A stretch of 64,000 nt of DNA from Janibacter sp. A1S7 (GTDB lineage: Bacteria; Actinomycetota; Actinomycetes; Actinomycetales; Dermatophilaceae): the NCBI RefSeq assembly GCF_037198315.1, contig NZ_CP144913.1:3162001-3226000 (forward strand), given 5' to 3'. Below, piece by piece: positions 7,373 to 15,953 of this stretch. A program made the position numbers and the translations under genes. The first letter of the stretch is position 1, and every line of letters starts with the position of its first letter. The notes below the pieces were generated by a model, which saw only the letters and a list, made by a program, of their open reading frames with translations, searched no databases and was not told where the DNA came from.

Positions 7373-8215
7373 ATGACCATGTTCTACGCCGGGAGCCACC
7401 GCGCGCCCCGCACGGCCCCGACCACGACCCAGCGCGCCGGAGTCGGCCTCGTCGCCGCCGCCGCGCTCAGCCTGGGCGCGACCACCATGACCGCGACGAG
7501 CGCCTCCGCCAACGCGGGGGGCCCGACCGGCAGCGCGCCGGCACCGTCGGGCACGGCCACGACCGGGTCGTCGAACTTCAGCGACGACGTACGTCTCGGC
7601 GACGAGGGTGACGTCGTCACCGAGATCCAGCAGCAGGTCGGTGCCACCGAGGACGGCGCCTTCGGCCCCGAGACCGAGGCGGCCGTCCAGGAGTGGCAGG
7701 GCGACAACGGCCTCGCCGCCGACGGTGTCGTCGGCCCGGAGACCGGCTCCGCGATGGGGCTGGACGGTGGGGCCGAGTCCACGTCCAGCGCCTCCGGCGG
7801 TGGGGCCACCTCCGTGGCGGGCAACGGCGGGGCCACCTCCGTGGCGAGCAACGGCGGGGCGACCTCCGTGGCGAGCGATGCCGACAGCGGCTCGCTCCTG
7901 GGCACGGCCGCGAGCCTCGTCGGGACCCCGTACGTCTACGGCGGCGAGGACCCCTCCGGTTTCGACTGCTCCGGCTTCACCCAGTACGTCTTCGCCCAGC
8001 ACGGGATCGACATCCCGCGGATGACCGGCGACCAGCAGGCCGCGGCCACCCCCGTGTCCGACCCGCAGCCGGGCGACCTGGTCTTCTTCGGCTCGCCGGC
8101 CTACCACGTGGGCATCTACGCGGGCGACGGCCAGATGTACGACTCCGGCACGGAGGGCTCGACCGTCACCAAGCGTGACATCTGGACGGCGAACGTGACG
8201 TACGGTCGCTTCTGA
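7373..8215 (+). CDS. secreted NlpC/P60 peptidoglycan hydrolase, one binding repeat
   Basis: 280 residues from ATG 7373 with GTGAGGAGAA upstream. Signal peptide (residues 1 to about 43), one peptidoglycan-binding_1 domain (DVRLGDEGDVVTEIQQ to VVGPETGSAMG), a linker made of three GGATSVA-type repeats, then an NlpC/P60 domain with nucleophile C199 in GFDCSGF and YHVGIYAG. Clearly paralogous to the gene at 5311 (shared FYAG.HRA start and TPY.YGG core). Its regulatory leader is truncated, so it is probably not under the same c-di-AMP control. Confidence 0.92.
   Translation: MTMFYAGSHRAPRTAPTTTQRAGVGLVAAAALSLGATTMTATSASANAGGPTGSAPAPSGTATTGSSNFSDDVRLGDEGDVVTEIQQQVGATEDGAFGPETEAAVQEWQGDNGLAADGVVGPETGSAMGLDGGAESTSSASGGGATSVAGNGGATSVASNGGATSVASDADSGSLLGTAASLVGTPYVYGGEDPSGFDCSGFTQYVFAQHGIDIPRMTGDQQAAATPVSDPQPGDLVFFGSPAYHVGIYAGDGQMYDSGTEGSTVTKRDIWTANVTYGRF
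7796..7880 (+). repeat. short in-frame linker repeats
   Basis: Three imperfect 27-base copies encoding GGATSVA(G/S)N form the linker between the peptidoglycan-binding and NlpC/P60 domains. Such low-complexity repeats can expand or contract by slippage. Confidence 0.7.
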
Positions 8216-8227
8216 TCCGATCCTCGC

Positions 8228-8257
8228 AGGGCCCCGACCGGCAACGGTCGGGGCCCT
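8228..8257 (+). terminator. terminator hairpin after second nlpC gene
   Basis: Stem AGGGCCCCGACCG / CGGTCGGGGCCCT closed by a GCAA tetraloop, 12 bases past the stop, followed by TTCG. Nearly the same stem sequence as the hairpin at 6338, supporting duplication of the whole gene unit. Confidence 0.75.
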
Positions 8258-8359
8258 TCGCAACTGCCCGGGCTCTTGCAACCCCCGGACCAATGCCGCG
8301 CAACTGCTTGGGCTCCTGCGCAGACCGAGCGGTCCGCGGCAGATGGCAGGCTAGGGGGC

Positions 8360-9016
8360 ATGGGCAGCGAACAGACGGAACACGACCACGCGGGACACAC
8401 CGGCACGGGGAACTTCGACGACAAGGCCGCCACCTGGGACGAGGACCCGGACAAGGCCCGCCAGTCGGGTGAGGTCGCCCGCGGCATCGCCGCAGCAGTG
8501 CCGCTGGCCCCACGCAGCCGGGTGCTCGAGTACGGCGCGGGCACCGGCCTGGTCACGATCGCGCTGCTCGACGACCTCGTCGAGCCGACCCTCACCCTGG
8601 CCGACAGCTCCTCCGGCATGCGTCAGGTGCTCGCCGACAAGGTCGAGGCGGGGGTCCTCCCTTCGCCGACCCGGGTCTCGGACCTCGACCTGGAGACCCA
8701 CCCGGTCCCGACCGACCACTACGACCTGATCCTCTCCTCGATGGTCATGCACCACGTGAAGAGCTTCGACGTCGTGCTCGGCGCCTTCTTCGAGATGCTC
8801 GACCCGGGCGGTCACCTGTGCATCGCCGACCTCGACGCGGAGGACGGCTCCTTCCACGGGCACGACTTCGACGGGCACCACGGCTTCGACCGGGTGAGCC
8901 TGCAGGCATCCGTGGAGCGGGCCGGGTTCACCGACGTCACCGTCTCGGACTGCTCCTCGATCACCCGCGAGGACGCCACCTATCCCGTCTTCCTCGCGGT
9001 CGCCCGCAAACCCTGA
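8360..9016 (+). CDS. class I SAM-dependent methyltransferase
   Basis: 218 residues from ATG 8360 (MGSEQTEHDHAG), chosen over an in-frame start 84 bases up that would run through the terminator region. SAM-binding motif I is VLEYGAGTGL, motif post-I is LTLADSSSGM, and YDLILSSMVMHHV is the motif IV/V region. Methyltransf_11/12 type, small-molecule substrate unknown. The N-terminus is rich in His and Asp. Stands alone; the next gene follows after 85 bases. Confidence 0.82.
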   Translation: MGSEQTEHDHAGHTGTGNFDDKAATWDEDPDKARQSGEVARGIAAAVPLAPRSRVLEYGAGTGLVTIALLDDLVEPTLTLADSSSGMRQVLADKVEAGVLPSPTRVSDLDLETHPVPTDHYDLILSSMVMHHVKSFDVVLGAFFEMLDPGGHLCIADLDAEDGSFHGHDFDGHHGFDRVSLQASVERAGFTDVTVSDCSSITREDATYPVFLAVARKP

Positions 9017-9101
9017 GACCCCCGCGCGACGCCACGGTTCCCGCATGATGGGCCCCGGCACGGGTAGGTCGGGGGTCCCCCTGCCTACCGTGGAGCGCTC
9101 C

Positions 9102-9548
9102 ATGCCAGAGAACTCGATCGTCATCGATGCCCCACCCGGCGCCGTCTGGGAGGTGCTCGCCGACGGGTGGCTCTTCCCGCTGTGGGTCGTCGGTGCCTGC
9201 CGGATCCGCGACGTGGAGCCGAGCTGGCCGGCAGCGGGAAGTCGCATCCACCACTCCGTCGGCGTGTGGCCGGGCGTCATCGACGACGACACCGAGGTGC
9301 TGGCCTCCGAAGAGGCAACGGCGCTGCGCCTGCGGGCCCGGGCATGGCCGATGGGCGAGGCAGAGGTCCTCATCACCGTGGCTCCCTCCGGCCGGCAGAG
9401 CGAGGTGACCATCGTCGAGGAGGTCGTCTCCGGTCCCGGTCGGCTCGTGCCCGCAGTGGTCATGGGGATCGGGATCTCCTGGCGCAACAAGGAGACCCTC
9501 CGTCGGCTCGAGCTCCTCGTCGAGGGCCGCGCCGCCCGATCGGTCTGA
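9102..9548 (+). CDS. SRPBCC / polyketide-cyclase-like lipid-binding protein
   Basis: 148 residues from ATG 9102 (MPENSIVIDAPPGAVWEVL), preceded by GGAG at 9 bases. The start VIDAPPGAVWEVLADGWLFPLWVVG is characteristic of the START/SRPBCC fold, a hydrophobic-pocket domain that binds or alters small ligands. It is 20 bases upstream of the FAD oxidoreductase, so the two are likely a unit acting on a hydrophobic substrate; that is inference. Confidence 0.82.
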   Translation: MPENSIVIDAPPGAVWEVLADGWLFPLWVVGACRIRDVEPSWPAAGSRIHHSVGVWPGVIDDDTEVLASEEATALRLRARAWPMGEAEVLITVAPSGRQSEVTIVEEVVSGPGRLVPAVVMGIGISWRNKETLRRLELLVEGRAARSV

Positions 9549-9568
9549 CGGCGTAGCAGGATGGCTTC

Positions 9569-11158
9569 ATGACCAGCACAGCACCCGACGCGGTCGTCAT
9601 CGGTGCCGGGCCCAACGGTCTCGTCGCCGCCAACCACCTCGTCGACGCCGGGTGGTCGGTGCTGGTCCTCGAGTCCGCACCAGAGGTCGGCGGTGCGGTG
9701 CACAGCTCGCGCGACGTCCATCCGGACTTCGTCCACGACACCGGCAGTGCCTTCTACCCGCTCGCCGCGGCCTCACCGGCGATCACCTCGCTCCACCTCG
9801 AGGACCACGGGCTGCGGTGGCGGCAGGCGCCGGCCGTCCTCGGGCACCCCACTCGTGACGGCGAGTGGGCGCTGCTCCACCGAGACCGGGAGGTCACCGC
9901 CGCGTCGATGGAGGGACAACACCGCGGCGACGGCGACGCCTGGCTGCGGTTGTGCGAGCAGTGGGACCGGATCGGCGACCACCTCGTCAGGGGGTTGCTC
10001 ACCCCCTTCCCTCCGGTACGCGCAACGGCGGGCGGGCTCCCCCGGCTGCCCGGAGTCGGCGGGCTGCGCTTCGTCAGGGACCTGTTGACCCCGGTGCAGC
10101 AACTCGTGCGCGACCGCTTCGGCGGACGCTCCCCGCAGCTGCTCCTCGCCGGGAACGCCGGGCACGCCGACATCCCGCTCGACTCTCCGGGGTCCTCGCT
10201 CATGGCCCTGATGCTCACGATGCTCGGGCAGACGGTGGGCTACCCGGTCCCCGAGGGTGGCGCGCACCAGCTGACGCTGGCCCTCGCCCGGCGTCTTGAG
10301 TCCCGCGGCGGCGAGATCCGCCGTGGTACACGGGTGTCCGGCATCGACGTCATCGACGGCCGGGTCGCGCGTATGCGCACCGCCGAGGGTGAGGCCATCG
10401 CCGCCGGCCGAGCGGTCGTCGCGACGGTGAGCGCACCCGCGCTCTACGGGAGTCTGCTCGACGCGCAGGACGTCCCCGCGAGGGTGGCGAAGGGGATGGA
10501 GCACTTCGCCCTGGACCCCGCCACGGTCAAGGTGGACTGGGCGCTCGACGGTCCGGTTCCGTGGGCGTCCGCGCCCTCCTCTGCCCCGGGCACGGTCCAC
10601 ATCGCCGACTCCCTGGAGCAGATGACCGAGTCGCTGCAGCAGGTCTCGACGGGAGCGGTCCCGGCGCAGCCCTTCATGCTCGCCGGGCAGATGACCACGA
10701 CCGACCCCACCCGTTCACCGGCCGGCACGGAGTCGATGTGGGCATACACCCACGTGCCGCAGAAGACGCGCACCGACGCGGGCGACAGCGGCATCCGGGG
10801 TGAGTGGGACCGTGACGACTGCGAGCGCTTCGCCGACCGGATGCAGGAGCGGATCGAGCAGCTGGCACCCGGATTCGGCTCACGGGTCGTCACGCGGCGC
10901 ATCCTCGGGCCGCACGAGCTCGAGGCCCACGACGCCAACCTCATCGGCGGGGCGCTCAACGGCGGCACCGCGCAGCTGCACCAGCAACTCGTCTTCAGGC
11001 CGGTACCGGGCGCCGGCCGGGCGGAGACCGGGATCACGGGGCTCTACCTCGGGTCGGCCTCCGCCCATCCGGGCGGCGGGGTCCACGGCGCTCCCGGAGC
11101 GAATGCGGCGCGGGCCGCGCTGGCGCACGCGCGGATGCGCAACGTCCTGCCCTGGTGA
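9569..11158 (+). CDS. phytoene-desaturase-like FAD oxidoreductase
   Basis: 529 residues. The FAD-binding Rossmann motif is VVIGAGPNGLVAANHL near the N-terminus, followed by VLESAPEVGGAVHS. The C-terminus LGSASAHPGGGVHGAPGANAARAAL matches the flavin-contact motif of carotenoid-desaturase relatives (COG1233). Many such proteins in actinobacteria are not carotenoid enzymes, and no crtB, crtE or lycopene-cyclase gene is nearby. Co-oriented with the SRPBCC gene 20 bases upstream. Confidence 0.85.
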   Translation: MTSTAPDAVVIGAGPNGLVAANHLVDAGWSVLVLESAPEVGGAVHSSRDVHPDFVHDTGSAFYPLAAASPAITSLHLEDHGLRWRQAPAVLGHPTRDGEWALLHRDREVTAASMEGQHRGDGDAWLRLCEQWDRIGDHLVRGLLTPFPPVRATAGGLPRLPGVGGLRFVRDLLTPVQQLVRDRFGGRSPQLLLAGNAGHADIPLDSPGSSLMALMLTMLGQTVGYPVPEGGAHQLTLALARRLESRGGEIRRGTRVSGIDVIDGRVARMRTAEGEAIAAGRAVVATVSAPALYGSLLDAQDVPARVAKGMEHFALDPATVKVDWALDGPVPWASAPSSAPGTVHIADSLEQMTESLQQVSTGAVPAQPFMLAGQMTTTDPTRSPAGTESMWAYTHVPQKTRTDAGDSGIRGEWDRDDCERFADRMQERIEQLAPGFGSRVVTRRILGPHELEAHDANLIGGALNGGTAQLHQQLVFRPVPGAGRAETGITGLYLGSASAHPGGGVHGAPGANAARAALAHARMRNVLPW

Positions 11159-11215
11159 CCGGACCCGGTCGGTGCGTCGCGATCGTGCCGCTGCGCGCCG
11201 ACGCGCTGCCCGCCG

Positions 11216-11686
11216 TCAGGCCGGGGCCATCTCGGCGCGCCACCCCTCGGGCAGGTCCCCGTCGACGAGCGACGTCGCCACCTGGTCCAGTTCCTCGGTC
11301 GCGAGGCTCTCGTCCGCCGCCGGGTAGAGGATCTGCTCCTCCTTCAGGTTGTGCGCCGCAAGCTGCGCGGTCAGGCGATCGCACTCCCGACGAAGGGAGG
11401 TCACGTCCGGGCGGTCATCGGCCAGGAGACCGTCGACCGTGTCGAGGGTCCCCCAGATCTCCCCGTGCTCACGGAGCATGACCAGGACCGGTGGGATCAT
11501 GCCGGCCGCACGCAGCGGGGGAAAGAGGTGGGCCTCCTCGACGTGGATGTGGTGACGCAGCTCCCTCGCCGACGCGCGGAAGGTCCCCGCCCGCACCTCC
11601 CCTTCGTCCAGACCCGCGACGAACTCGGCGAGCCGCTCGTCGATGCTGTCGTGCTGCGTCTTCAGGTCCTCGGCCACGCCGCTCAT
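11216..11686 (-). CDS. hemerythrin HHE domain protein
   Basis: 156 residues from ATG 11686 with a strong AAGGAGGG upstream. The di-iron ligands fit the HHE pattern: [24 protein letters not shown] and [11 protein letters not shown]. Such cytoplasmic hemerythrins bind O2 or NO and are linked to nitrosative or iron stress. Divergent from the ankyrin gene, with a palindromic element between them. Convergent with the FAD oxidoreductase. Confidence 0.88.
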   Translation of the reverse strand: MSGVAEDLKTQHDSIDERLAEFVAGLDEGEVRAGTFRASARELRHHIHVEEAHLFPPLRAAGMIPPVLVMLREHGEIWGTLDTVDGLLADDRPDVTSLRRECDRLTAQLAAHNLKEEQILYPAADESLATEELDQVATSLVDGDLPEGWRAEMAPA

Positions 11687-11698
11687 CGCGCCCTCCTT

Positions 11699-11729
11699 GT
11701 ATTAACTACGAGTTCAGTAGTGACAATAC
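11699..11729. promoter_or_regulatory. imperfect palindrome between hemerythrin and ankyrin genes
   Basis: GTATT-AACTAC-N7-GTAGT-GAC-AATAC: outer arms GTATT/AATAC and inner arms ACTAC/GTAGT, slightly off-centre. This AT-rich island in GC-rich DNA lies 13 bases upstream of the hemerythrin start and would suit a shared repressor or sensor. Confidence 0.4.
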
Positions 11730-11756
11730 CCGGTCACCGACCGGCACACTGGGTTC

Positions 11757-12137
11757 ATGAGCGATCTCCCCGACGCAGCGATCGAGCTCGCCCACCAGCT
11801 GTTCGACATGGCGCGCGAGGGGCGCGGGGAGCAGCTCGGTGCCTACCTCGACGCCGGCGCACCGATCGACCTGACCGACCCGAGCGGCAACACCCTGCTC
11901 ATGCTCGCGGCCTACCACGGCCACGCCGGCCTGGTGAGCGACCTGGCGCGGCGCGGAGCCGATGTCGACGCCCTCAACGACCGCGGCCAGGCCCCACTGG
12001 CCGGGGCAGTCTTCAAGGGGGAGGACGAGGTCGTCGCCGCACTGCTGGAGGGGGGCGCCGATCCGGACGCCGGGCAGCCGAGCGCCCGCGCGACCGCGCA
12101 GATGTTCGACCGTCCCGACCTGCTGCCACCCGCCTGA
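11757..12137 (+). CDS. ankyrin-repeat protein
   Basis: 126 residues with two to three ankyrin repeats: [29 protein letters not shown], then [30 protein letters not shown]. Cytoplasmic protein-protein interaction module. The ATG is at 11757 with little leader sequence and no clear ribosome-binding site, so the message may be nearly leaderless. Small single-domain ankyrin proteins like this occur beside catalase or redox genes in actinobacteria; here it is divergent from a hemerythrin. Confidence 0.85.
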   Translation: MSDLPDAAIELAHQLFDMAREGRGEQLGAYLDAGAPIDLTDPSGNTLLMLAAYHGHAGLVSDLARRGADVDALNDRGQAPLAGAVFKGEDEVVAALLEGGADPDAGQPSARATAQMFDRPDLLPPA

Positions 12138-12151
12138 GGGCCGTGCACAAG

Positions 12152-12209
12152 AGGGACTCCTGGTGCACGATCTCCAAGAACCAGGGGGCGCCGGTGACCA
12201 GGAGTCCCT
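12152..12209. terminator. 13-bp perfect inverted repeat after ankyrin gene
   Basis: AGGGACTCCTGGT (12152-12164) is exactly repeated in inverse at 12197-12209, separated by 32 bases. A transcript would form a long hairpin 15 bases after the ankyrin stop. It may be a terminator or a small interspersed element. Confidence 0.45.
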
Positions 12210-12307
12210 TCCGTGTTCGCGTCCGATCGGCGCGAGGCGCAGAGCGGCCCACTGTCGCGCGGAGGAGTCCTCGCGTACCGGCATGGTGGGGTCGGTACCG
12301 TCACGTC

Positions 12308-12658
12308 ATGAACAAGGTCTTCACCATGAGCGTCGCCTCCGTCTACGTCCACTACGTCACCAAGGTCGAGCGGAAGGGCCGCACGACGGCCGAGCTCGAC
12401 GAGGTGATCCGCTGGCTGACCGGCTTCGACCAGCAGCAGCTGCAGCGCCACCTCGACGAGGAGACGACCTTCGAGGACTTCTTCGCCGATGCCACCCTCA
12501 ACCCCAACGCCTGCCTGATCACCGGCTCCGTCTGCGGCGTGAAGGTCCAGGAGGTCGAGGACCCGCTCATGCAGCAGATCCGCTACCTGGACAAACTCGT
12601 CGACGAGCTGGCCAAGGGCAAGGCGATGGCCAAGATCCTGCGCACCCCGGCGGTCTGA
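12308..12658 (+). CDS. DUF2200 family protein
   Basis: 116 residues from ATG 12308. The whole length matches the DUF2200 pattern as I know it: [52 protein letters not shown] and [20 protein letters not shown]. The function is not established. It stands alone, so context adds nothing. Confidence 0.85.
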   Translation: MNKVFTMSVASVYVHYVTKVERKGRTTAELDEVIRWLTGFDQQQLQRHLDEETTFEDFFADATLNPNACLITGSVCGVKVQEVEDPLMQQIRYLDKLVDELAKGKAMAKILRTPAV

Positions 12659-12749
12659 CCCGGCCGAGGTTCGTGCGTCGACGGGTGACGGTCGACGCGC
12701 TCATGGCTCGTCCGCGCGCCCACCTCCACCCGGGGTCGTCCCCGCATCC

Positions 12750-13946
12750 TCACTCGACGGCGTCACCCAGTGGGATCGACACGTCGCGCAGTGCGTCGGT
12801 GGCCTCGTACCCAACGCACGCGCGCAGGTGGTCCGTGGCGTCCCAGTCATTGGTGTGCATGCCCGCCACGACCACGCCGTCCCTGATCATCAGGGCGTTG
12901 AGCACCCGGCTGTCCCGGTCGCCGCGGATGACGACCTCGTCGGCCCCGTCCGGTCCGAGGTGGCCGACGTACTCCATGCCCAGGTCGTACTGGTCGGTGA
13001 AGAAGTACGGCTGACGGGTGTACGGCTCCCGGCCACCGAGCATGCTGCGGGCCGCGTGGCGTCCCTGCTGGATCGCGTTGTCCCAGTGCTCGACCCGGAT
13101 CCGGCCCAGCGTCGGGTGGGCGTGGTTGGCGACATCACCGGCGGCGAAGACGTGCGGATCGCTGGTGCACAGCCGCTCGTCGACGACGATCCCGTTGTCG
13201 ACCTCCAGGCCGGCTGCCTCGGCCAGCGCGACCTCGGGCTGTGCCCCGATCGCGACGAGGACGATGTCCGCGACGACCTCGGTGCCGTCGGAGAGGGTGG
13301 CTCGGGCGCCCCCTTCGCCGCGCTTGATGGCGGTGACGGTCGTGCTGGTGCGCAGATCGACCCCGTGCTCGCGGTGCAGACCGGCGAGGACCTCGGCCAT
13401 CTGCTCGCCGATCGGGCCGGCCAGCGGTGTCGCTGCTGCTTCGACGACGGTGACCGTGCCGCCGGCCTGCCGGGCCGCGGAGGCGACCTCGAGCCCGATC
13501 CAGCCGGCGCCGATGACCAGCAGACGGCCGGAGAGGTTCTTCCTCAGTGCCTCGGACTCCTCGATCGTGCGCAGGTAGGCGAAGGGGGCCCCGGACTCGT
13601 CGACCATCGGCAGGTGCCGCGAGGTGGCACCGGTGGCGACGAGCAGCTCGTCGTAGCCGATCGTGCGGCCGTCGACGGCGAGGGTCCGCGCGGCCGGGTC
13701 GAGGTCGCCGACCACGCTCCCGGTGATCAGCTCGATCCGCTGCCGTTCGTACCAGTCGGCGTCCTTGACGGCGGCGTCCGCGGCGGTGCCGGTGCCCAGG
13801 AGGATGTCCTTGGACAGCGGCGGGCGCTCGTAGGGGGCGTGGGGTTCGGCGCCGACGAGGACGATGTCGCCGTCGTAGCCCTGATCGCGCAGCTCGGCGG
13901 CGGCGCTGGCGCCGGTGAGGCCGGCCCCGATGATGGCGATGGTCAT
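12750..13946 (-). CDS. NAD(P)H-dependent ferredoxin-reductase-like flavoprotein
   Basis: 398 residues from ATG 13946 (AGGAG 8 bases upstream). BphA4/AIF-type oxidoreductase: FAD motif IAIIGAGLTGASAAAEL, YERPPLSK, NAD motif VIGAGWIGLEVASAARQ, VFAAGDVA, and a C-terminal Reductase_C domain (PYFFTDQYDLGMEYVGH). Usually passes electrons from NAD(P)H to a ferredoxin or an oxygenase. Its start overlaps the stop of folE by 4 bases (ATGA), giving a tight DoxX-folE-reductase operon with no ferredoxin or oxygenase partner visible. Confidence 0.9.
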   Translation of the reverse strand: MTIAIIGAGLTGASAAAELRDQGYDGDIVLVGAEPHAPYERPPLSKDILLGTGTAADAAVKDADWYERQRIELITGSVVGDLDPAARTLAVDGRTIGYDELLVATGATSRHLPMVDESGAPFAYLRTIEESEALRKNLSGRLLVIGAGWIGLEVASAARQAGGTVTVVEAAATPLAGPIGEQMAEVLAGLHREHGVDLRTSTTVTAIKRGEGGARATLSDGTEVVADIVLVAIGAQPEVALAEAAGLEVDNGIVVDERLCTSDPHVFAAGDVANHAHPTLGRIRVEHWDNAIQQGRHAARSMLGGREPYTRQPYFFTDQYDLGMEYVGHLGPDGADEVVIRGDRDSRVLNALMIRDGVVVAGMHTNDWDATDHLRACVGYEATDALRDVSIPLGDAVE

Positions 13947-14596
13947 GGCGTGCTCCTGGTGAGTTCGAGGAACTCGGCCCGGCTGCGCGGATCCTCCCGG
14001 AGCCGGCCGAAGAGTGCTGACGTGCTCGTCACTGTGCCCGGCACCTTCGCACCGCGCAAGGACATGCAGGTGTGCTCCGCGTGGACGACCACCCCGACCC
14101 CGCGGGGCCGCAGGGCGTCGGTGAGGTGGGTGGCGACCTCGTGGGTGAGCCGCTCCTGGGTCTGTGGGCGGCGGGCGTGCCACTCGACCATCCGCGCGAA
14201 CTTCGACAGGCCGAGGATGCGCCGGCCCGGCAGGTAGCCCACGTGGGCGACCCCGGTGAAGGGCAGGATGTGGTGCTCGCAGACCGACTGGACGGGGATG
14301 TCGCGGACGAGGACGAGCTCGTCGTAGCCCTCGTCGTTCGGGAAGGTCGTCAGCTCGAAGTCCTCGCTGCTCGTCATCTCGATCAGCGCCTGCGCCATGC
14401 GATGCGGCGTGCGGGCGAGGTGCTCGGAGGTGGTGTCGAGCCCGAGGGCCGTGAGCAGGGCGTCCGCGGCAGTCTCCGCCGCGGCGGCGTCGATGGCCGG
14501 GCGGGAGCCCGCGACCCGCAGGTGGGGTCGCGTCACCCCCGGTCGGCCGTCGACATCGTCGACACCCTCGGGCCGGAGGGCTCTCGCGCGGCTCAT
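13943..14596 (-). CDS. folE: GTP cyclohydrolase I
   Basis: 217 residues. Converts GTP to dihydroneopterin triphosphate, the first step of folate or tetrahydropterin synthesis. Zinc ligands are C106 and H109 in VCEHHILPF and C177 in HTCMSLRGAKVPG; LARTPHRMAQAL and GLSKFARMVEW are also present. Overlaps the downstream reductase by 4 bases and the upstream DoxX-like gene by 4 bases. No other folate genes are nearby, so this may be an inducible second copy serving a pterin-dependent or zinc/redox-stress function. Confidence 0.93.
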   Translation of the reverse strand: MSRARALRPEGVDDVDGRPGVTRPHLRVAGSRPAIDAAAAETAADALLTALGLDTTSEHLARTPHRMAQALIEMTSSEDFELTTFPNDEGYDELVLVRDIPVQSVCEHHILPFTGVAHVGYLPGRRILGLSKFARMVEWHARRPQTQERLTHEVATHLTDALRPRGVGVVVHAEHTCMSLRGAKVPGTVTSTSALFGRLREDPRSRAEFLELTRSTP

Positions 14597-15024
14597 GCCC
14601 GCTCCGACGTGCCCGACCAGGCCAGCGCGGCGAGCGCGAGCGCGCCGACGAGCAGGCCGAAGTCACGCAGGGCGACGTCGTAGAAGCCGCTGAAGGTGAG
14701 CAGATTGATGATGATGCCCACGAGCCAGGCCGAGACCAGCAGGGAGCCGTAGCGGGGGGCGAGCGCGACGACGATGCCGGCGAGGATCTCGATGACGCCG
14801 ACCGCGTACATCGCCTGCTGGGCGGTGCCGGGGACGATCGCGTCGATCCACGGCGCGAGGTAGCCCGGCCAGTCCGTGAGGATGTTGGCGAACTTGTCCA
14901 GGCCGAAGGCGATCGGGGCGATGGTGAAGACCGTGCGCAGCAGCAGGAAGGCGCGCTCGGCCCCCTTCGTCGAGATCGCGGGCGGGTGGGAGGTGGAAGG
15001 GGGGTGGGCAGTCGTGGCGCTCAT
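14593..15024 (-). CDS. DoxX-like four-helix membrane protein
   Basis: 143 residues, with four hydrophobic segments after a 25-residue polar N-terminus. Features such as FGLDKFANILTDWPGYLAPW and VGVIEILAGIVVALAPRYGS resemble the DoxX/DUF417 group of membrane proteins linked to quinone or thiol redox balance. First gene of the operon with folE and the flavin reductase (4-base overlap). The upstream region has palindromes facing a cysteine-rich regulator. Confidence 0.75.
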   Translation of the reverse strand: MSATTAHPPSTSHPPAISTKGAERAFLLLRTVFTIAPIAFGLDKFANILTDWPGYLAPWIDAIVPGTAQQAMYAVGVIEILAGIVVALAPRYGSLLVSAWLVGIIINLLTFSGFYDVALRDFGLLVGALALAALAWSGTSERA

Positions 15025-15062
15025 GGCAGGTCCTCCGGTCGAATTCAGGAAACCTCTCTAAA

Positions 15063-15112
15063 CAAGAGATTCTTGAATCTTAGACCGCAGCCAACCTCTT
15101 GTGTCAACAAGA
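15063..15112. promoter_or_regulatory. two palindromes, CAAGA-type operator pair
   Basis: CAAGA-GAT-TCTTG at 15063-15075 and TCTTGT-GTCA-ACAAGA at 15097-15112 lie in the divergent intergenic region between doxX and the regulator at 15133. Both are built from the same CAAGA/TCTTG half-site in opposite orders. Likely binding sites of the adjacent SufR-like regulator (inference). Confidence 0.6.
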
Positions 15113-15132
15113 ATGTGTTTTAGACTTCGTTC

Positions 15133-15822
15133 ATGAGGCTCAGTGCACTGGCGGCCGGGATCGGCGCCCTCTCCGACGACACGCGACGCGCGCTCTACGA
15201 GTACGTCGCGGCGCAGCACGCGCCCGTCGGTCGCGACGAGGCGGCCACGGCCCTCGGGATCCGCGCGCACAAGGTGAACTTCCACCTCGACCGGCTCGTC
15301 GAGGAGGGACTGCTCGACGTCGAGTACCGACGCCTCACCGGCCGCACCGGCCCCGGCGCCGGTCGCCCGAGCAAGCTCTATCGTCGATCCGACCGGGAGT
15401 TCTCCGTCTCGCTCCCGCCGCGCCGTTACGACCTGGTCGGCAACATCCTCGCCTCCTCGATCACCCGGGCACGGGACGGCCAGTCCCTCGAAGCCGCCCT
15501 GCACGAGTCCGCCCGCGAGCACGGGCTGACAGCCGGCCGGGCAACGATCCACGACGAGGACGCGACGATCACCCAGCTCGCCGCGGCGCTAGCGGAGCAG
15601 GGCTACGAGCCCGATGACCACGACGGCGTGCTCGCGCTGCACAACTGCCCCTTCGACACCCTGGCGAGCAAGCACACCGCCTTGGTGTGCGCCCTCAACG
15701 AGAGCTATGTGCAGGGTGTCGCGGACGGTATGGGGTGTTGCCAGGTGGATGCCCGCCTCGAGCCGGGCGAAGGCAGATGCTGCGTCCGGGTGCACCGCCG
15801 CGAGGAATCAGCGCGCGAGTAG
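15133..15822 (+). CDS. SufR-like winged-helix regulator with C-terminal cysteines
   Basis: 229 residues. N-terminal winged helix (ALSDDTRRALYEYVAAQ, ATALGIRAHKVNFHLDRLVEEGLL, GAGRPSKLYRRS) of the ArsR/COG2345 type. The C-terminus has HNCPF, LVCALNESY, GMGCCQ and GRCCVRV, the cysteine arrangement that binds an iron-sulfur cluster in SufR relatives. It is divergent from the DoxX-folE-reductase operon with a pair of CAAGA palindromes between, so it probably represses that operon when its cluster is intact and releases it on oxidative, NO or iron stress. Confidence 0.82.
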   Translation: MRLSALAAGIGALSDDTRRALYEYVAAQHAPVGRDEAATALGIRAHKVNFHLDRLVEEGLLDVEYRRLTGRTGPGAGRPSKLYRRSDREFSVSLPPRRYDLVGNILASSITRARDGQSLEAALHESAREHGLTAGRATIHDEDATITQLAAALAEQGYEPDDHDGVLALHNCPFDTLASKHTALVCALNESYVQGVADGMGCCQVDARLEPGEGRCCVRVHRREESARE

Positions 15823-15913
15823 TCGGCGTCGGGTAGGCCGAGCCAAGGGTCACCGGCAGCAGTCGTGTCCCTCCGCGGCCGGACGTGGTGCGTGGGGTCG
15901 CCTCGCACCACTG

Positions 15914-15953
15914 ACGAGACGGTCGGTCGCGTTACGAGATGGTCGGTCGCGCG
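15914..15953. repeat. 20-bp tandem duplication at gene end
   Basis: ACGAGACGGTCGGTCGCGTT is followed directly by ACGAGATGGTCGGTCGCGCG (17 of 20 identical). The stop codon of the gene at 15932 lies at the junction, so one copy encodes the last residues and the other is untranslated. Confidence 0.6.

Noticed and set aside
9569..11158. Carotenoid pathway supplying retinal for the heliorhodopsin.
   Set aside because: Only one desaturase-like gene exists, 35 kb away, with no phytoene synthase, lycopene cyclase or Blh/BCMO gene in the window.
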